A stretch of 45,944 nucleotides of DNA from positions 1-45,944 of the forward strand of contig CAIZPP010000005.1 of the NCBI GenBank assembly GCA_903934875.1, in the 5' to 3' direction. The notes beneath the pieces are model-generated. The model saw only the letters and a list, made by a program, of their open reading frames with translations, had not been told where the DNA came from and did not search any database. The translations under genes were made by a program, and so were the position numbers. Positions 34,050 to 42,739 of this stretch are shown piece by piece. Each line of letters begins with the position of its first letter. Within the stretch, counting starts at the first letter, position 1. Source of the stretch: an uncultured Methylococcaceae bacterium. GTDB lineage: Bacteria > Pseudomonadota > Gammaproteobacteria > Methylococcales > Methylococcaceae.

Positions 34050-35894
34050 ATGTGTGGAATAGCAGGTATTAGAATTTGCCAAAGTTTACCGAAAACTCAA
34101 GCACAAGATAGCGTCCGGCGGATGAGTGAGCATATGTTTGCCCGCGGCCCTGATGGAGTGGGTTATTGGCAGGGCGATGGTGTCGTCCTAGGTCATCGCC
34201 GTCTGGCCATTCTCGATCTGGATGTCCGTTCTAATCAGCCTATGGTATCTGCCGATGGGCGCTATGTGATCGTTTTCAATGGTGAAATATACAACTTCCG
34301 GGAACTGCGTAAAAATCTAGAATCTGATGGAATTAATTTCCGCACCACTTCTGACACTGAAGTGTTGTTGGCATTGTACTCACGTGATGGAGAACGGATG
34401 CTGCCTAAGCTCCGTGGTATGTTTGCTTTTGCGATTTGGGATAGGCAGTCCGGCGAACTGTTCTTGGCACGTGACCCTTATGGCATCAAACCACTCTATT
34501 ACTCACAAACTAAACATGGCTTTGTCTTTGCTTCCCAAGTCAAAGCACTGTTGGCTTCTGGTTTGGTTGCAGAGGAAATTGAGCAGGCAGGGTTAGCGGG
34601 CTTTTACCTATGGGGGAGTGTACCGGAACCTTGGACGATTTATCGTGATGTGTTCGCTTTGCCCGCCGGTCATTGGCTAAGGGTGTTGGATGGCAAGACA
34701 GAAGCTCCAGTTTGCTGGCACGATATCCGCGTTCACTGGCAGAGACAAGTAGACTCCTTACCGCAATCCCTTCCCTCAAGTGAACGAGGAAGGCAGACAT
34801 TGCAGGAGCGTGTGCGTGAAGCTGTGCGGGATACGGTGTGCAATCACCTAGTGTCGGATGTGCCAGTGAGCGTATTTCTTTCCGGGGGCATCGACTCGGG
34901 GATGATTGCCGGTCTGGCTACCGAATTGGGTGTACAAGTCGAAGGCATCACCATTGGTTTCGACGAATTTGCAGGTAGCCATGACGATGAAGTTCCCGTG
35001 GCTCGTGCCATTGCCGCCCACTATGGTTTACCGCACCATGTGCGACAATTCACCCGGCTTGAATTTACGAAAGATATCCCGAACATTATTGCCGCTATGG
35101 ATCAACCATCCATTGATGGTGTCAACACTTGGTTCGCCAGCAAGGCAGCGGCGGAGCGCGGGTACAAGGTTGTGTTGTCAGGCGTTGGCGGGGATGAGTT
35201 GTTTTGCGGTTATCCCTCGTTTTCGCAAATTCCGTGCTTGGCGGTGTTGGGGCGGGTAGTTTCGGCTGTTCCCTACGCTGGCAGATTGCTAAAAATGCCT
35301 TGTAATTGGCTTGCGCTGAGCCGCTCGCAGCCTAAGTTCACCGCCATTCCCGATTTTATGGGTTCCTTGGAAGGGTTGTATTTCTTGCGCCGGGCATTAT
35401 TTATGCCCATCGAGCTACCGGTTCTGATGGGAATAGAGCAGGCACGGGAAGGGTTGGTTCGGTTAGGTGGTATGCCGCCCGGCATGAACTCTGCTAATGC
35501 AAGAGATGGTGCAGCGGCCGTCGGCCTGCTAGAGTCCACCTACTATTTGCGCAACCAGTTATTGCGTGATAGTGATTGGGCCAGCATGGGACATTCGCTG
35601 GAATTGCGTACCCCGCTGGTTGATCCGGCATTGCTTGAATCAATGGGGCCGTGTGTGGCTGAATTTTCAGGTCGGGTTGGTAAGGCAATGTTGGCTCGGT
35701 CCCCGAAAAATCCTTTACCGGATTCAATTATTAACCGCCCCAAGACAGGCTTCGGTTTGCCTATGACGCAATGGTTATCTGGCGAGGCTGTAAATGAGGC
35801 CTGGGCCAATACTGAGATGTTGTCTGAACCGGGTGTCCCTTGGGCGCGGCGTTGGGCGAAAGCTATTATAGACTTTAATACAAGTGGTTGTTAA
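34050..35894 (+). CDS. asnB: Glutamine-hydrolysing asparagine synthase-type amidotransferase
   Basis: The N-terminal glutaminase begins MCGIAGI with catalytic Cys2; VFNGEIYNFRELR (about 80) and RDPYGIKPLYY (about 146) follow. The synthetase domain has the pyrophosphate loop VSVFLSGGIDSGMIAGL (about 275) and SGVGGDELFCGYPSF (about 378). The 614-aa length and the 'GMCGIAG' start at ATG 34050 fit AsnB; TTG 34041 would block the N-terminal Cys. In O-antigen clusters such enzymes often amidate uronic acids instead of making asparagine. It is followed 48 bp later by a decayed MNT gene. Confidence 0.93.
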   Translation: MCGIAGIRICQSLPKTQAQDSVRRMSEHMFARGPDGVGYWQGDGVVLGHRRLAILDLDVRSNQPMVSADGRYVIVFNGEIYNFRELRKNLESDGINFRTTSDTEVLLALYSRDGERMLPKLRGMFAFAIWDRQSGELFLARDPYGIKPLYYSQTKHGFVFASQVKALLASGLVAEEIEQAGLAGFYLWGSVPEPWTIYRDVFALPAGHWLRVLDGKTEAPVCWHDIRVHWQRQVDSLPQSLPSSERGRQTLQERVREAVRDTVCNHLVSDVPVSVFLSGGIDSGMIAGLATELGVQVEGITIGFDEFAGSHDDEVPVARAIAAHYGLPHHVRQFTRLEFTKDIPNIIAAMDQPSIDGVNTWFASKAAAERGYKVVLSGVGGDELFCGYPSFSQIPCLAVLGRVVSAVPYAGRLLKMPCNWLALSRSQPKFTAIPDFMGSLEGLYFLRRALFMPIELPVLMGIEQAREGLVRLGGMPPGMNSANARDGAAAVGLLESTYYLRNQLLRDSDWASMGHSLELRTPLVDPALLESMGPCVAEFSGRVGKAMLARSPKNPLPDSIINRPKTGFGLPMTQWLSGEAVNEAWANTEMLSEPGVPWARRWAKAIIDFNTSGC

Positions 35895-35942
35895 CGTCTA
35901 TGTTGTTTACTCTTGTGCGCTTTTTTTTAGAGGAATTGATCA

Positions 35943-36253
35943 ATGCGTGTAACCCCGCGACAAATTGATACAGTCAGGAGCTTTGCGCAACACCACTTTG
36001 GCGATGATGCGGAGGTATGGCTGTTTGGTTCTCGTGTTGATGACAGCAAGAGGGGGGCGATTATGATTTTCTCATTTAAACTTCATTTGACCAGTGTGAT
36101 GCAATTGTTGAACGCAAGCTTGCGCTGATCGCGGAACTTCAATCGTCCCAGCCCTTTGAGGACGAAAAAATAGATATAATTGTTAAGCGACGGAGTTCGG
36201 GCTTCGAAATTCCCATTTATGCCATAGTCAAAACCGAAGGGGTTCGGCTGTGA
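35943..36253 (+). pseudogene. MNT-type nucleotidyltransferase, frameshifted and with a nonsense codon
   Basis: From ATG 35943 (AGAGGA ribosome binding site) the frame reads MRVTPRQIDTVRSF and LFGSRVDDSKRG, then shifts in a G6 run (36052-36057). The neighbouring frame continues DYDFLI, hits TAA where the intact protein would be expected to have Gln (CAA to TAA), and goes on TSFDQCDAIVERKL to VKTEGVRL, stop 36251-36253. One G missing plus one point mutation explain the decay. It overlaps the intact HEPN gene (GTGA). Homologous to the intact gene at 21560. Confidence 0.85.
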
Positions 36254-36750
36254 AGCCAAGGCAATTAATGATAATATATCTTGGTGAATGTCATCTGCAT
36301 ATGGACGTATTGTCGGAGGCTTTGTCTGTGGTGCGGCATTGGTTACCGTTTACCCGGGATTCCGTAGAGGGCATCAAAATAGAGCAGATTCGAGTCTTGG
36401 ATCAGGTGGCCTACCGTTTCACTAAATTGCATGACACTATGGGCCAGAAAGTTTTACCGGCTATTCTTGAATTAGGGCAGGAACCGATTACCTCAGACGC
36501 GACCTTCGCTGAGAAGCTGAACTGGCTGGAACGGATGGGGGTGCTACCTTCAGCTGACGAGTGGAAAATGCTTCGCGTAGCTCGCAACGCAATTGCTCAC
36601 GAATATCCCGAAGATCCTGAAATGCGTGCTTGTGCCATCAACCATTTCCTAGATGGTGCAATGCGGCTGTGCATGATTCATGAATTTGTCGGTGCGTACT
36701 TGCAGAAGCACTTCCCGGAAATTTGTAAAGGCACGAGTGACGATGTGTAA
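36250..36750 (+). CDS. HEPN-domain protein (toxin-like), partner of a decayed MNT gene
   Basis: This 166-aa helical protein has the HEPN RNase signature R-x4-H as VARNAIAHEYPEDPE near residues 114-128, and a family-like middle (RVLDQVAYRFTKLHDTMGQKVLPAILE). In MNT/HEPN modules the HEPN protein is the RNase toxin and the MNT protein its antitoxin. Here the toxin frame is open but its upstream MNT is broken. Start GTG 36250 overlaps the MNT stop. Either the toxin is tolerated, silenced, or neutralised by one of the other MNT proteins. Confidence 0.8.
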   Translation: MKPRQLMIIYLGECHLHMDVLSEALSVVRHWLPFTRDSVEGIKIEQIRVLDQVAYRFTKLHDTMGQKVLPAILELGQEPITSDATFAEKLNWLERMGVLPSADEWKMLRVARNAIAHEYPEDPEMRACAINHFLDGAMRLCMIHEFVGAYLQKHFPEICKGTSDDV

Positions 36751-37098
36751 ACCGTCTTGGTTAGCAAAATTTTTCAGTCAAATCGTATTTCCTGTTATTC
36801 CGACAGGGATTGCCGGGAAAATCGGCAGGTTAGCCGGTTTGTGCGGCTTTGCCACCCGGCAGGGTTCTGGACATGGAAGTCCCGAATGCATCTAGTCGCC
36901 ATGGAGGGTAAGACCGTTGGCAATGCCACCAAACCTAAAATGTTCTATATTAACTGATGTTACGCAAACGCGAAAGGCCGTAACCCGGATGGAGCTGCTT
37001 GCGGCGCAATCCGGGTTGTGGCCACGTTATCCCGTATTGCGCCGCAAGCGGCTCCATCCGGGCTACAATGCTGTTTTTTTCTATAAGCTTAATGAACC
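36751..37098. other. Gene-free stretch with a palindromic repeat
   Basis: No convincing gene is seen in these 348 bp. The main content is the near-perfect palindrome at 36984-37062. Two short open frames (about 65-95 codons) show no recognisable sequence. Confidence 0.6.
36984..37062. repeat. 27-bp inverted repeat (REP-like)
   Basis: Arms 36984-37010 (CCCGGATGGAGCTGC...) and 37036-37062 (...GCTCCATCCGGG) are reverse complements with one mismatch. The left arm also contains its own AACCCGGAT / ATCCGGGTT pairing. It lies upstream of the GT4 gene. Confidence 0.8.
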
Positions 37099-38253
37099 AT
37101 GGGTGACAATTTTTCTATTCGTGCGATCCATATTGTCCCAGCGATATCTGAAGAAGCAAGCGGACCCTCTTATTCGGTGGTGCGTCTGTGCGAGTCACTG
37201 ATTGAACAAGGGCAAGAAGTCACGCTGGCCGTGCTGGACTGGGCAGATTTACCATTGCCACCGCCTTTTTTGAAAATCTTCCCGCTGGGGTGGGGTCCGC
37301 GGCGGTTAGGGCGTTCGCCTGCAATGATGCAGTGGCTATCGGAAACATCAAGGCTAGGGTTAGTCGATTTACTGCACAACCACAGTCTGTGGATGATGCC
37401 CAATGCCTACCCTGGTCTGGTGGCTGGGCGGCAGGGATTGCCTTTGGTGGTTTCGCCGCGCGGTACATTATCGGAATGGTCGATGCATAGCGGTTCCACC
37501 CTAAAGCGCATTTTTTGGCCGTTAGTGCAGAAGCCTACATTGGCTGCAACATCCTGTTTTCACGCTACGGCGGAATCTGAATATGCAGATATCCGCCGTA
37601 TGGGGTTTCGGCAACCAGTGGCGATTATTCCCAATGGAATTGATATTCCCAACCTGCCTCCGAAAGTATCAGGCGAATCGCGTATTCTGTTATTCCTCGG
37701 ACGCGTCCATCCTATAAAGGGACTGGATATGTTGCTGCCAGCATGGCAAGCGGTACAAGCTCGTTTCCCAGAATGGCGCTTGAGGATCGTCGGGCCGGAC
37801 AACGGCGGATACCTAGCGAAAATGCAACGGTTGGCTAAAAAATTGCTGCTTGAGCGCATCGAGTTTAGCGGTGCGTTGCGAGGGGAACAAAAATGGCAAG
37901 CGTACCAGCAGGCTGACTTATTCGTGCTTCCCACTTATTCTGAGAATTTCGGAATATCGGTGGCAGAAGCTTTGGCTGCGGGCACACCCGCCATCGTGAC
38001 CAAGGGTGCGCCTTGGGCAGGTTTGGAGGCTCGCGGTGCAGGTTGGTGGACCGATATTGGCCTTGATCCTTTGGTGGCTTGTTTGGAAGATGCACTATGC
38101 CGTACCACAGACGACTTGAATGATATGGGCCTGTGTGGTCGAAGCTGGATGGAAGAGAATTATTCTTGGGCGAGTGTGGGGCTTAAGATGACAGAGACCT
38201 ATCGCTGGATATTAAATGGTAGCAACAAACCTGAATGTGTAATTGAAGGATAA
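37099..38253 (+). CDS. Family 4 glycosyltransferase
   Basis: This 384-aa GT-B enzyme has IHIVPAISEEASGPSYSV at the start, LLHNHSLWMMPNAYPGL (about 93), LVVSPRGTLSEWSMHSG (about 117) and the donor domain RILLFLGRVHPIKGLDMLLPA (about 195) with VLPTYSENFGISVAEALAAG (about 275). This sub-type occurs in LPS/EPS clusters. It starts the last glycan block, followed 7 bp later by a methyltransferase. Confidence 0.9.
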   Translation: MGDNFSIRAIHIVPAISEEASGPSYSVVRLCESLIEQGQEVTLAVLDWADLPLPPPFLKIFPLGWGPRRLGRSPAMMQWLSETSRLGLVDLLHNHSLWMMPNAYPGLVAGRQGLPLVVSPRGTLSEWSMHSGSTLKRIFWPLVQKPTLAATSCFHATAESEYADIRRMGFRQPVAIIPNGIDIPNLPPKVSGESRILLFLGRVHPIKGLDMLLPAWQAVQARFPEWRLRIVGPDNGGYLAKMQRLAKKLLLERIEFSGALRGEQKWQAYQQADLFVLPTYSENFGISVAEALAAGTPAIVTKGAPWAGLEARGAGWWTDIGLDPLVACLEDALCRTTDDLNDMGLCGRSWMEENYSWASVGLKMTETYRWILNGSNKPECVIEG

Positions 38254-38260
38254 TTGACTA

Positions 38261-39211
38261 ATGAGCCTAATCAGTAACAATTTATCTATTTGCCCACTTT
38301 GTTCGGCACTTGGCTTCCGTTCTTACAAGCTTGGTTTGTTGCAGTGCGAATCTTGCAATCTGGTGCTTTCCCCTTTAATTTGGGAAGCCCAAGTCAATGA
38401 GAAGATGGAAAGTGAATGGTTCGGCAAGGACTATAAGGCGAAATCCACAGCTTGGGTCAATGCTTTCGAAACTTGGAATAATCGGAAAACACTCGCAAGG
38501 CTGCAAGCAGACCACTCACAAGGTCGTCGTTTGCTGGAAATCGGCGTGGGTAGCGGTTCGTTTCTAAGCTCGGCGCGAACTGCTGGTTTTGACGTGATGG
38601 GTTGTGATCTCTCCTCTCCCATTTGCGAGTATGTGCGCCGTAAATATGGGATTACAATGCATGGCGAGCATTTAGCTATGTTAGAAGGAGAAAACAGTTT
38701 TGATCTTGTCGTGATGAACCATGTTTTGGAGCATGTTAACAAACCTATTGAGTTTATGCGAGAGGTTCATCGACTTTTAACACCCGGTGGCGTGGTTCAT
38801 ATCGCCGTACCCAATATCGCATGTTGGGAAGCTAATCTAGCTGGCTGGACCAGTTACGAGCCATATCATTTGGTCTACTTTGATCCTCAGACTATTGAAA
38901 AGACGGTTACTGCGGCTGGCCTAATGATAGAGCATATTACTACCCATGACTCCTTTTCCGGCTGGTTTCTTGCTGTATTACGCACTGTGTTAGGTGTAAA
39001 CAGGGAAGGCGGCGCCGTCACGCGACCAGCGTCTGCCATTATCGGACACGCCTCAGGTCGCCGCCCGAGAGTGATTGAACACGCCTACCGCGTTGCTATG
39101 ATCTGTGCGGGGGGGGGGCTTTGGCCGTTGCGGTTCCTTCAGGCAAGGCTGGGTTGCGGCGACGAAATTATCTGCATTGCCCGCAAGCCACTAGCGGGAC
39201 CGGCACAGTGA
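38261..39211 (+). CDS. Class I SAM methyltransferase with N-terminal zinc ribbon and a G10 tract
   Basis: This 316-aa protein has an N-terminal zinc ribbon-like CPLCSALG...CESCNL (about 11-33), SAM motif I LLEIGVGSGSFLSSA (about 91) and FDLVVMNHVLEHVNKP (about 147). A run of ten G (39109-39118) encodes AGGGL near residue 285; a one-base slip would alter the last 30 residues. Such tracts drive phase variation in other bacteria. The likely role is O- or C-methylation of a glycan or its lipid-linked unit. The gene is followed 6 bp later by a GT2 gene. Confidence 0.85.
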   Translation: MSLISNNLSICPLCSALGFRSYKLGLLQCESCNLVLSPLIWEAQVNEKMESEWFGKDYKAKSTAWVNAFETWNNRKTLARLQADHSQGRRLLEIGVGSGSFLSSARTAGFDVMGCDLSSPICEYVRRKYGITMHGEHLAMLEGENSFDLVVMNHVLEHVNKPIEFMREVHRLLTPGGVVHIAVPNIACWEANLAGWTSYEPYHLVYFDPQTIEKTVTAAGLMIEHITTHDSFSGWFLAVLRTVLGVNREGGAVTRPASAIIGHASGRRPRVIEHAYRVAMICAGGGLWPLRFLQARLGCGDEIICIARKPLAGPAQ

Positions 39212-39217
39212 TGGTAT

Positions 39218-40120
39218 ATGATGATTGAAACCACCCGGTCAATCCATTGGCAGCCTGGGTCCGCCCCCGTTGCTGTAATAATGATTTCGCTTAACGAAGC
39301 CCATAACATGGAAGCCGTGCTGGCAAATCTGAAAGGTTGGGCGCAAGAGGTGTTTTTAGTGGACAGCTACAGCCAGGACGAGACCTTGGATATAGCCTTG
39401 AAGTATGGTATCCAAGTAGTGCAGCGGCGGTTTCGTGACTTCGGCGACCAGTGGAACTTCGCATTGGAGCATCTGCCAATTACTGCCCCTTGGACTATGA
39501 AGCTGGATCCAGACGAGCGGCTTTCCGATGAATTGAAAGCCAATCTAGTGGATGCGATTAGACGAAACGAAAACGATGGTTTTTCGCTGGAACGGCGATT
39601 GTGGTTTATGGGGCGACCCTTGCCAGTGCGCCAAACCTTGGTTCGGCTGTGGCGCACAGGCCTATGCCGGTTCACGGACGTAGCGGTCAACGAACATCCC
39701 ATTGTGCGGGGGGCGATCTGGCATGTTGATGGCGAAATTGCACACTACGATAGTCCCGACCTCGATCACTGGTTGGAAAAGCAGAACCGCTATACCACTG
39801 CCGAGGCCATCATCGCTTTCGAAAAGTCGCCGCTGGCGGATACGCCGCGACTGCTAGGCACGAACTTCCAACGGCGCATGTGGTTGAAAAAAAACTTTTA
39901 CAAATTGCCTTGCCGCTATTTTTTGTTATTTCTCTATCACTGGCTGTGGTTGGGTGCATGGCGGGCTGGATGGGTGGGTTATGCCTGGGCTCGACTGCGC
40001 TCGGATTATATGCGGTTGATTGAGTACAAGCGCAGAGAGATTGAGATTACAGGTCGCCTGCCGGTCAAGAGGTTCTACGGGTCGGGGCAGACTGATGAGC
40101 GAGTGCAGCAATTTGAGTGA
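39218..40120 (+). CDS. Family 2 glycosyltransferase (WaaE/KdtX-like)
   Basis: This 300-aa GT-A enzyme has VAVIMISLNEAHNMEAVL (about 18), VFLVDSYSQDETLDIAL (about 45), the acidic WTMKLDPDERLSDEL (about 90) and FMGRPLPVRQTLVRLWRTG (about 129), typical of LPS-core-type beta-glycosyltransferases such as WaaE. A C-terminal hydrophobic stretch (YFLLFLYHWLWLGAW) suggests membrane association. ATG 39221 is an alternative start. It overlaps the next gene (GTGA at 40117). Confidence 0.88.
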   Translation: MMIETTRSIHWQPGSAPVAVIMISLNEAHNMEAVLANLKGWAQEVFLVDSYSQDETLDIALKYGIQVVQRRFRDFGDQWNFALEHLPITAPWTMKLDPDERLSDELKANLVDAIRRNENDGFSLERRLWFMGRPLPVRQTLVRLWRTGLCRFTDVAVNEHPIVRGAIWHVDGEIAHYDSPDLDHWLEKQNRYTTAEAIIAFEKSPLADTPRLLGTNFQRRMWLKKNFYKLPCRYFLLFLYHWLWLGAWRAGWVGYAWARLRSDYMRLIEYKRREIEITGRLPVKRFYGSGQTDERVQQFE

Positions 40121-41256
40121 AATCACTGATTTTAATGGCTACTTATAAAAATTTTATTGCTGTACGAAAAATATGGCGGTTTTTGACCATTTATGGTGTA
40201 GGAAAAACCCTGTTTAAGGTCTTTGGGCGTATTCGACCAAGTTATCTAACGGCAGGCTCAAAGCGAATTCGGGATATTGGCGTAATCGGATGTGGACAGT
40301 TTGCCTATGCAACTATTGGCTACTCAATTTGGAGAAAATATGGAAATAGGTTTTTGGCTTGTTATGACGTAAATAAAGGAAATCAAGACTCTTTCGCCGC
40401 TTTTTTCGGGATTACCTGTGCTGCTAAGAGTGCAGCCGATGTAATTACTGATGGACGGGTAAATGTAGTTTATATTGCTTCTAACCATGCTTCTCATGCA
40501 GAGTATGCCATAGAAGCGCTACAAGCTGGAAAGATAGTATATGTTGAGAAGCCGGTTAGTGTCAGCTTTCTGCAATTCAGTAGATTGGCTGAAGTTTGTA
40601 GCCACTCAAGGGAAAGAATTTATGCCGGATATAACAGACCTTTTTCCGGGGCGGTAAGAGCACTGCGAAAGGAGGTAGGTTCGAGAAATAAACCGATGAC
40701 ATTAAATTGCTTTGTGAGTGGGCATATGATCGAAACCGATCATTGGTATCGTAAGCCCGAGGAGGGCACCCGGATTTGTGGTAACGTTGGTCATTGGCTG
40801 GACCTTGCCGTACATATGCTTTCATGGGGAGAATTGCCAGATTGCTGGAAAATTATTGTTTCGTACAGCAATGATGTATCGCGTGATGATGATGTGGCGA
40901 TAAGTCTGACGAGTGAGCGGGGAGACTTGGTAAACATTGTTCTTACGGCACGAAGCGAACCTTTCGAAGGCATTAATGAAACCATAAATTTTCAGCAATG
41001 CGATGTTATTGCAAAAATTGATGACTTCCGCAGCATGACCTTATGGAAAGGGCCGAGCGTTCGTAGGTTCAACTACCGACCTAAAGATGTTGGACACAAT
41101 TTAGCGATCATTCAGCCTTTTTCAGGCATCCATCGTGAATGGAAAGAAGTTGAAATGTCTACCCTGCTAATGTTATTTATTGCGGATATGGTTGTGAATG
41201 CGGAACATTTCTCGGAGTTTTCGTTTTCCTATCAAATGGCCAGACTTCTCAAATAA
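40117..41256 (+). CDS. Gfo/Idh/MocA-family oxidoreductase
   Basis: This 379-aa NAD(P)-dependent enzyme has Rossmann DIGVIGCGQFAYATIGYS (about 54), VVYIASNHASHAEYAIEAL (about 111) and the catalytic VYVEKPVSVSF (EKP about 141), plus HWLDLAVHMLSWGELP (about 227). GTG 40117 overlaps the GT2 stop. It resembles the Gfo/Idh half of bi-domain oxidoreductases often found beside heparinase II/III genes; the alcohol-dehydrogenase half is absent here. It likely oxidises or reduces a sugar nucleotide or a glycan intermediate. The N-terminal 45 residues (basic, hydrophobic) are unusual. Confidence 0.85.
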   Translation: MKSLILMATYKNFIAVRKIWRFLTIYGVGKTLFKVFGRIRPSYLTAGSKRIRDIGVIGCGQFAYATIGYSIWRKYGNRFLACYDVNKGNQDSFAAFFGITCAAKSAADVITDGRVNVVYIASNHASHAEYAIEALQAGKIVYVEKPVSVSFLQFSRLAEVCSHSRERIYAGYNRPFSGAVRALRKEVGSRNKPMTLNCFVSGHMIETDHWYRKPEEGTRICGNVGHWLDLAVHMLSWGELPDCWKIIVSYSNDVSRDDDVAISLTSERGDLVNIVLTARSEPFEGINETINFQQCDVIAKIDDFRSMTLWKGPSVRRFNYRPKDVGHNLAIIQPFSGIHREWKEVEMSTLLMLFIADMVVNAEHFSEFSFSYQMARLLK

Positions 41257-42228
41257 ATGGATCACGACCAAGCTTTCAAAAACCTCATCCTCGACTATCC
41301 TGCTGAGTCTCTGGAGTTTTTTGCTGGTGTCCGTGGTTTGACCAAGGCAACCATTACACCCGTTCGGGAGGAGCAATTGCAAGAGGTTCTGGGTAGCCGC
41401 TACCGCAAACTGGATGTGCCTCTAAAAGTAGAATGGCCGGACGGGCGCAGGGCGGCGGTGCTGTTCGTGGTGGAGGAGGAAACCGAACCCCGGCGATTTT
41501 CCATCCATCGTCTGGCCCATTATTGCCTGGACTTGGCGGAACTGTTGAAAACGACACAAGTGGTGCCTGTGGTGGTTTTCCTGCACCAAGGGGAGTTTCC
41601 CCATGATCTGCGTCTAGGGGACGGCGAAGACATCTATCTGACCTTCCACTTCATCTATTGCGAGTTGGCTAGGCTACCGGCGGAGCGTTACTTGGATAGT
41701 AGGAATATCGTGGCACGGCTAAATTTGCCCAATATGCAACATCCACGGGAGCGGCGAGTGGAAGTATACGCTCGCGCTTTGGATGGTCTGTTGACCTTGG
41801 AGCCGGATTGGAACAAGCAGCGAAAGTATGTCGGGTTCATTGATTCCTACGCAGATTTGCGCGAAGATGAGGCGGCGCGTTACCGCGCCGAATATATCGA
41901 GAACACGGGGGACAACACCATGGGCTTAGTGGCAACATTACTTGAAGAAGGCTGGCAGAAAGGGCGGCATGAAGGACGGCAAGAGGGACGGCAGGAGGGA
42001 CGGCAAGAGGGACGGCAAGAGGGACGGCAGGAGGGACGGCAAGAGGGACGGCAAGAGGGACGGCAAGAGGGAGAATCCGCGCTGCTGCTACGGCTGCTGG
42101 AACTTCGCTTTGGACCGCTGGCAGAAGCCTTGCGGGAGCGGATACGGTCGGCAGACGCAGAAACCTTATTGCTGTGGAGCGAACGCATCCTGACTGCGGC
42201 AGCACCAGAGGATGTGGTCAAGGATTAA
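41257..42228 (+). CDS. Rpn/DUF4351-type PD-(D/E)XK-like protein with GRQEG repeats
   Basis: This 323-aa protein starts directly after the preceding stop and belongs to a family widespread in methanotrophs and relatives (MDHDQAFKNLILDYP...). It has a nuclease-like core around LDVPLKVEWPDG and LFVVEEETEPRRFSIHRLAHYCLDLAELL (about 54-93). A run of about nine GRxEG units (12-bp DNA repeats, about 41968-42072) leads to LLLRLLELRFGPLAEALRERIR and LLWSERILTA. Rpn proteins promote recombination; this family's activity is unproven. A decayed copy lies at 43228. Copy number of the 12-bp repeat could vary without breaking the frame. Confidence 0.8.
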   Translation: MDHDQAFKNLILDYPAESLEFFAGVRGLTKATITPVREEQLQEVLGSRYRKLDVPLKVEWPDGRRAAVLFVVEEETEPRRFSIHRLAHYCLDLAELLKTTQVVPVVVFLHQGEFPHDLRLGDGEDIYLTFHFIYCELARLPAERYLDSRNIVARLNLPNMQHPRERRVEVYARALDGLLTLEPDWNKQRKYVGFIDSYADLREDEAARYRAEYIENTGDNTMGLVATLLEEGWQKGRHEGRQEGRQEGRQEGRQEGRQEGRQEGRQEGRQEGESALLLRLLELRFGPLAEALRERIRSADAETLLLWSERILTAAAPEDVVKD

Positions 42229-42295
42229 AGGTAACGGGCGGACTTTAATGTTGGGCAATGCCGCGCTTATGCACAACCTACATTGGGGCTTTGAC

Positions 42296-42739
42296 ATGCA
42301 ATTTAGTGGTTTCGACGAGCTAAAAATGCCCCGCCAATCTTTCAATAAACCTGAAATTGATGTGCTTATCGAACAGGTTCTGAAAAAGCATCCTCAGATT
42401 CTTCTGGCGGTGCTATTCGGTTCTCTTGCAAGTGACACCGCAGGTGTAGACAGTGATATTGATCTAGCAGTCTGTGCCGATAAGCCGCTGGACGTGAATG
42501 AAAAGATGCAATTGATCATGGATCTGGCAGAGTCCATAGGGCGACCGGTTGATTTGGTGGATTTGAAGACAGTCGGAGAACCCTTGCTTGGACAAATTAT
42601 CACTGGTGGACGAAAAGTGCTGGGGGACGATTCCCGTTACGCTTTGATGCTGAGCAAGCACTTATTCAATCAGGCGGATTTTACGCCTTATCGGAACAGA
42701 ATTCTTCGCGAAAGAAGGTTGGCATGGATTGGAGTTTGA
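42296..42739 (+). CDS. mntA: MntA-like nucleotidyltransferase antitoxin
   Basis: This nucleotidyltransferase has LAVLFGSLASDTAGVDSDIDLAV (GSx10-DSDID) near residues 37-59 and a third acidic site in GRPVDLVDLK (about 85). The C-terminal tail (YALMLSKHLFNQADFTPYRNRIL) fits MntA antitoxins, which AMPylate the HepT toxin. ATG 42296, with GGGG before it, gives 147 aa; ATG 42326 is a shorter option. It overlaps the HepT-like gene by 16 bp. Unlike the other two modules here, both partners look intact. Confidence 0.85.
   Translation: MQFSGFDELKMPRQSFNKPEIDVLIEQVLKKHPQILLAVLFGSLASDTAGVDSDIDLAVCADKPLDVNEKMQLIMDLAESIGRPVDLVDLKTVGEPLLGQIITGGRKVLGDDSRYALMLSKHLFNQADFTPYRNRILRERRLAWIGV

Noticed and set aside
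36757-37201. Small plus-strand ORFs after the HEPN gene
   Set aside because: No ribosome binding site, no recognisable motif, and they run through the palindromic repeat and into the GT4 gene.
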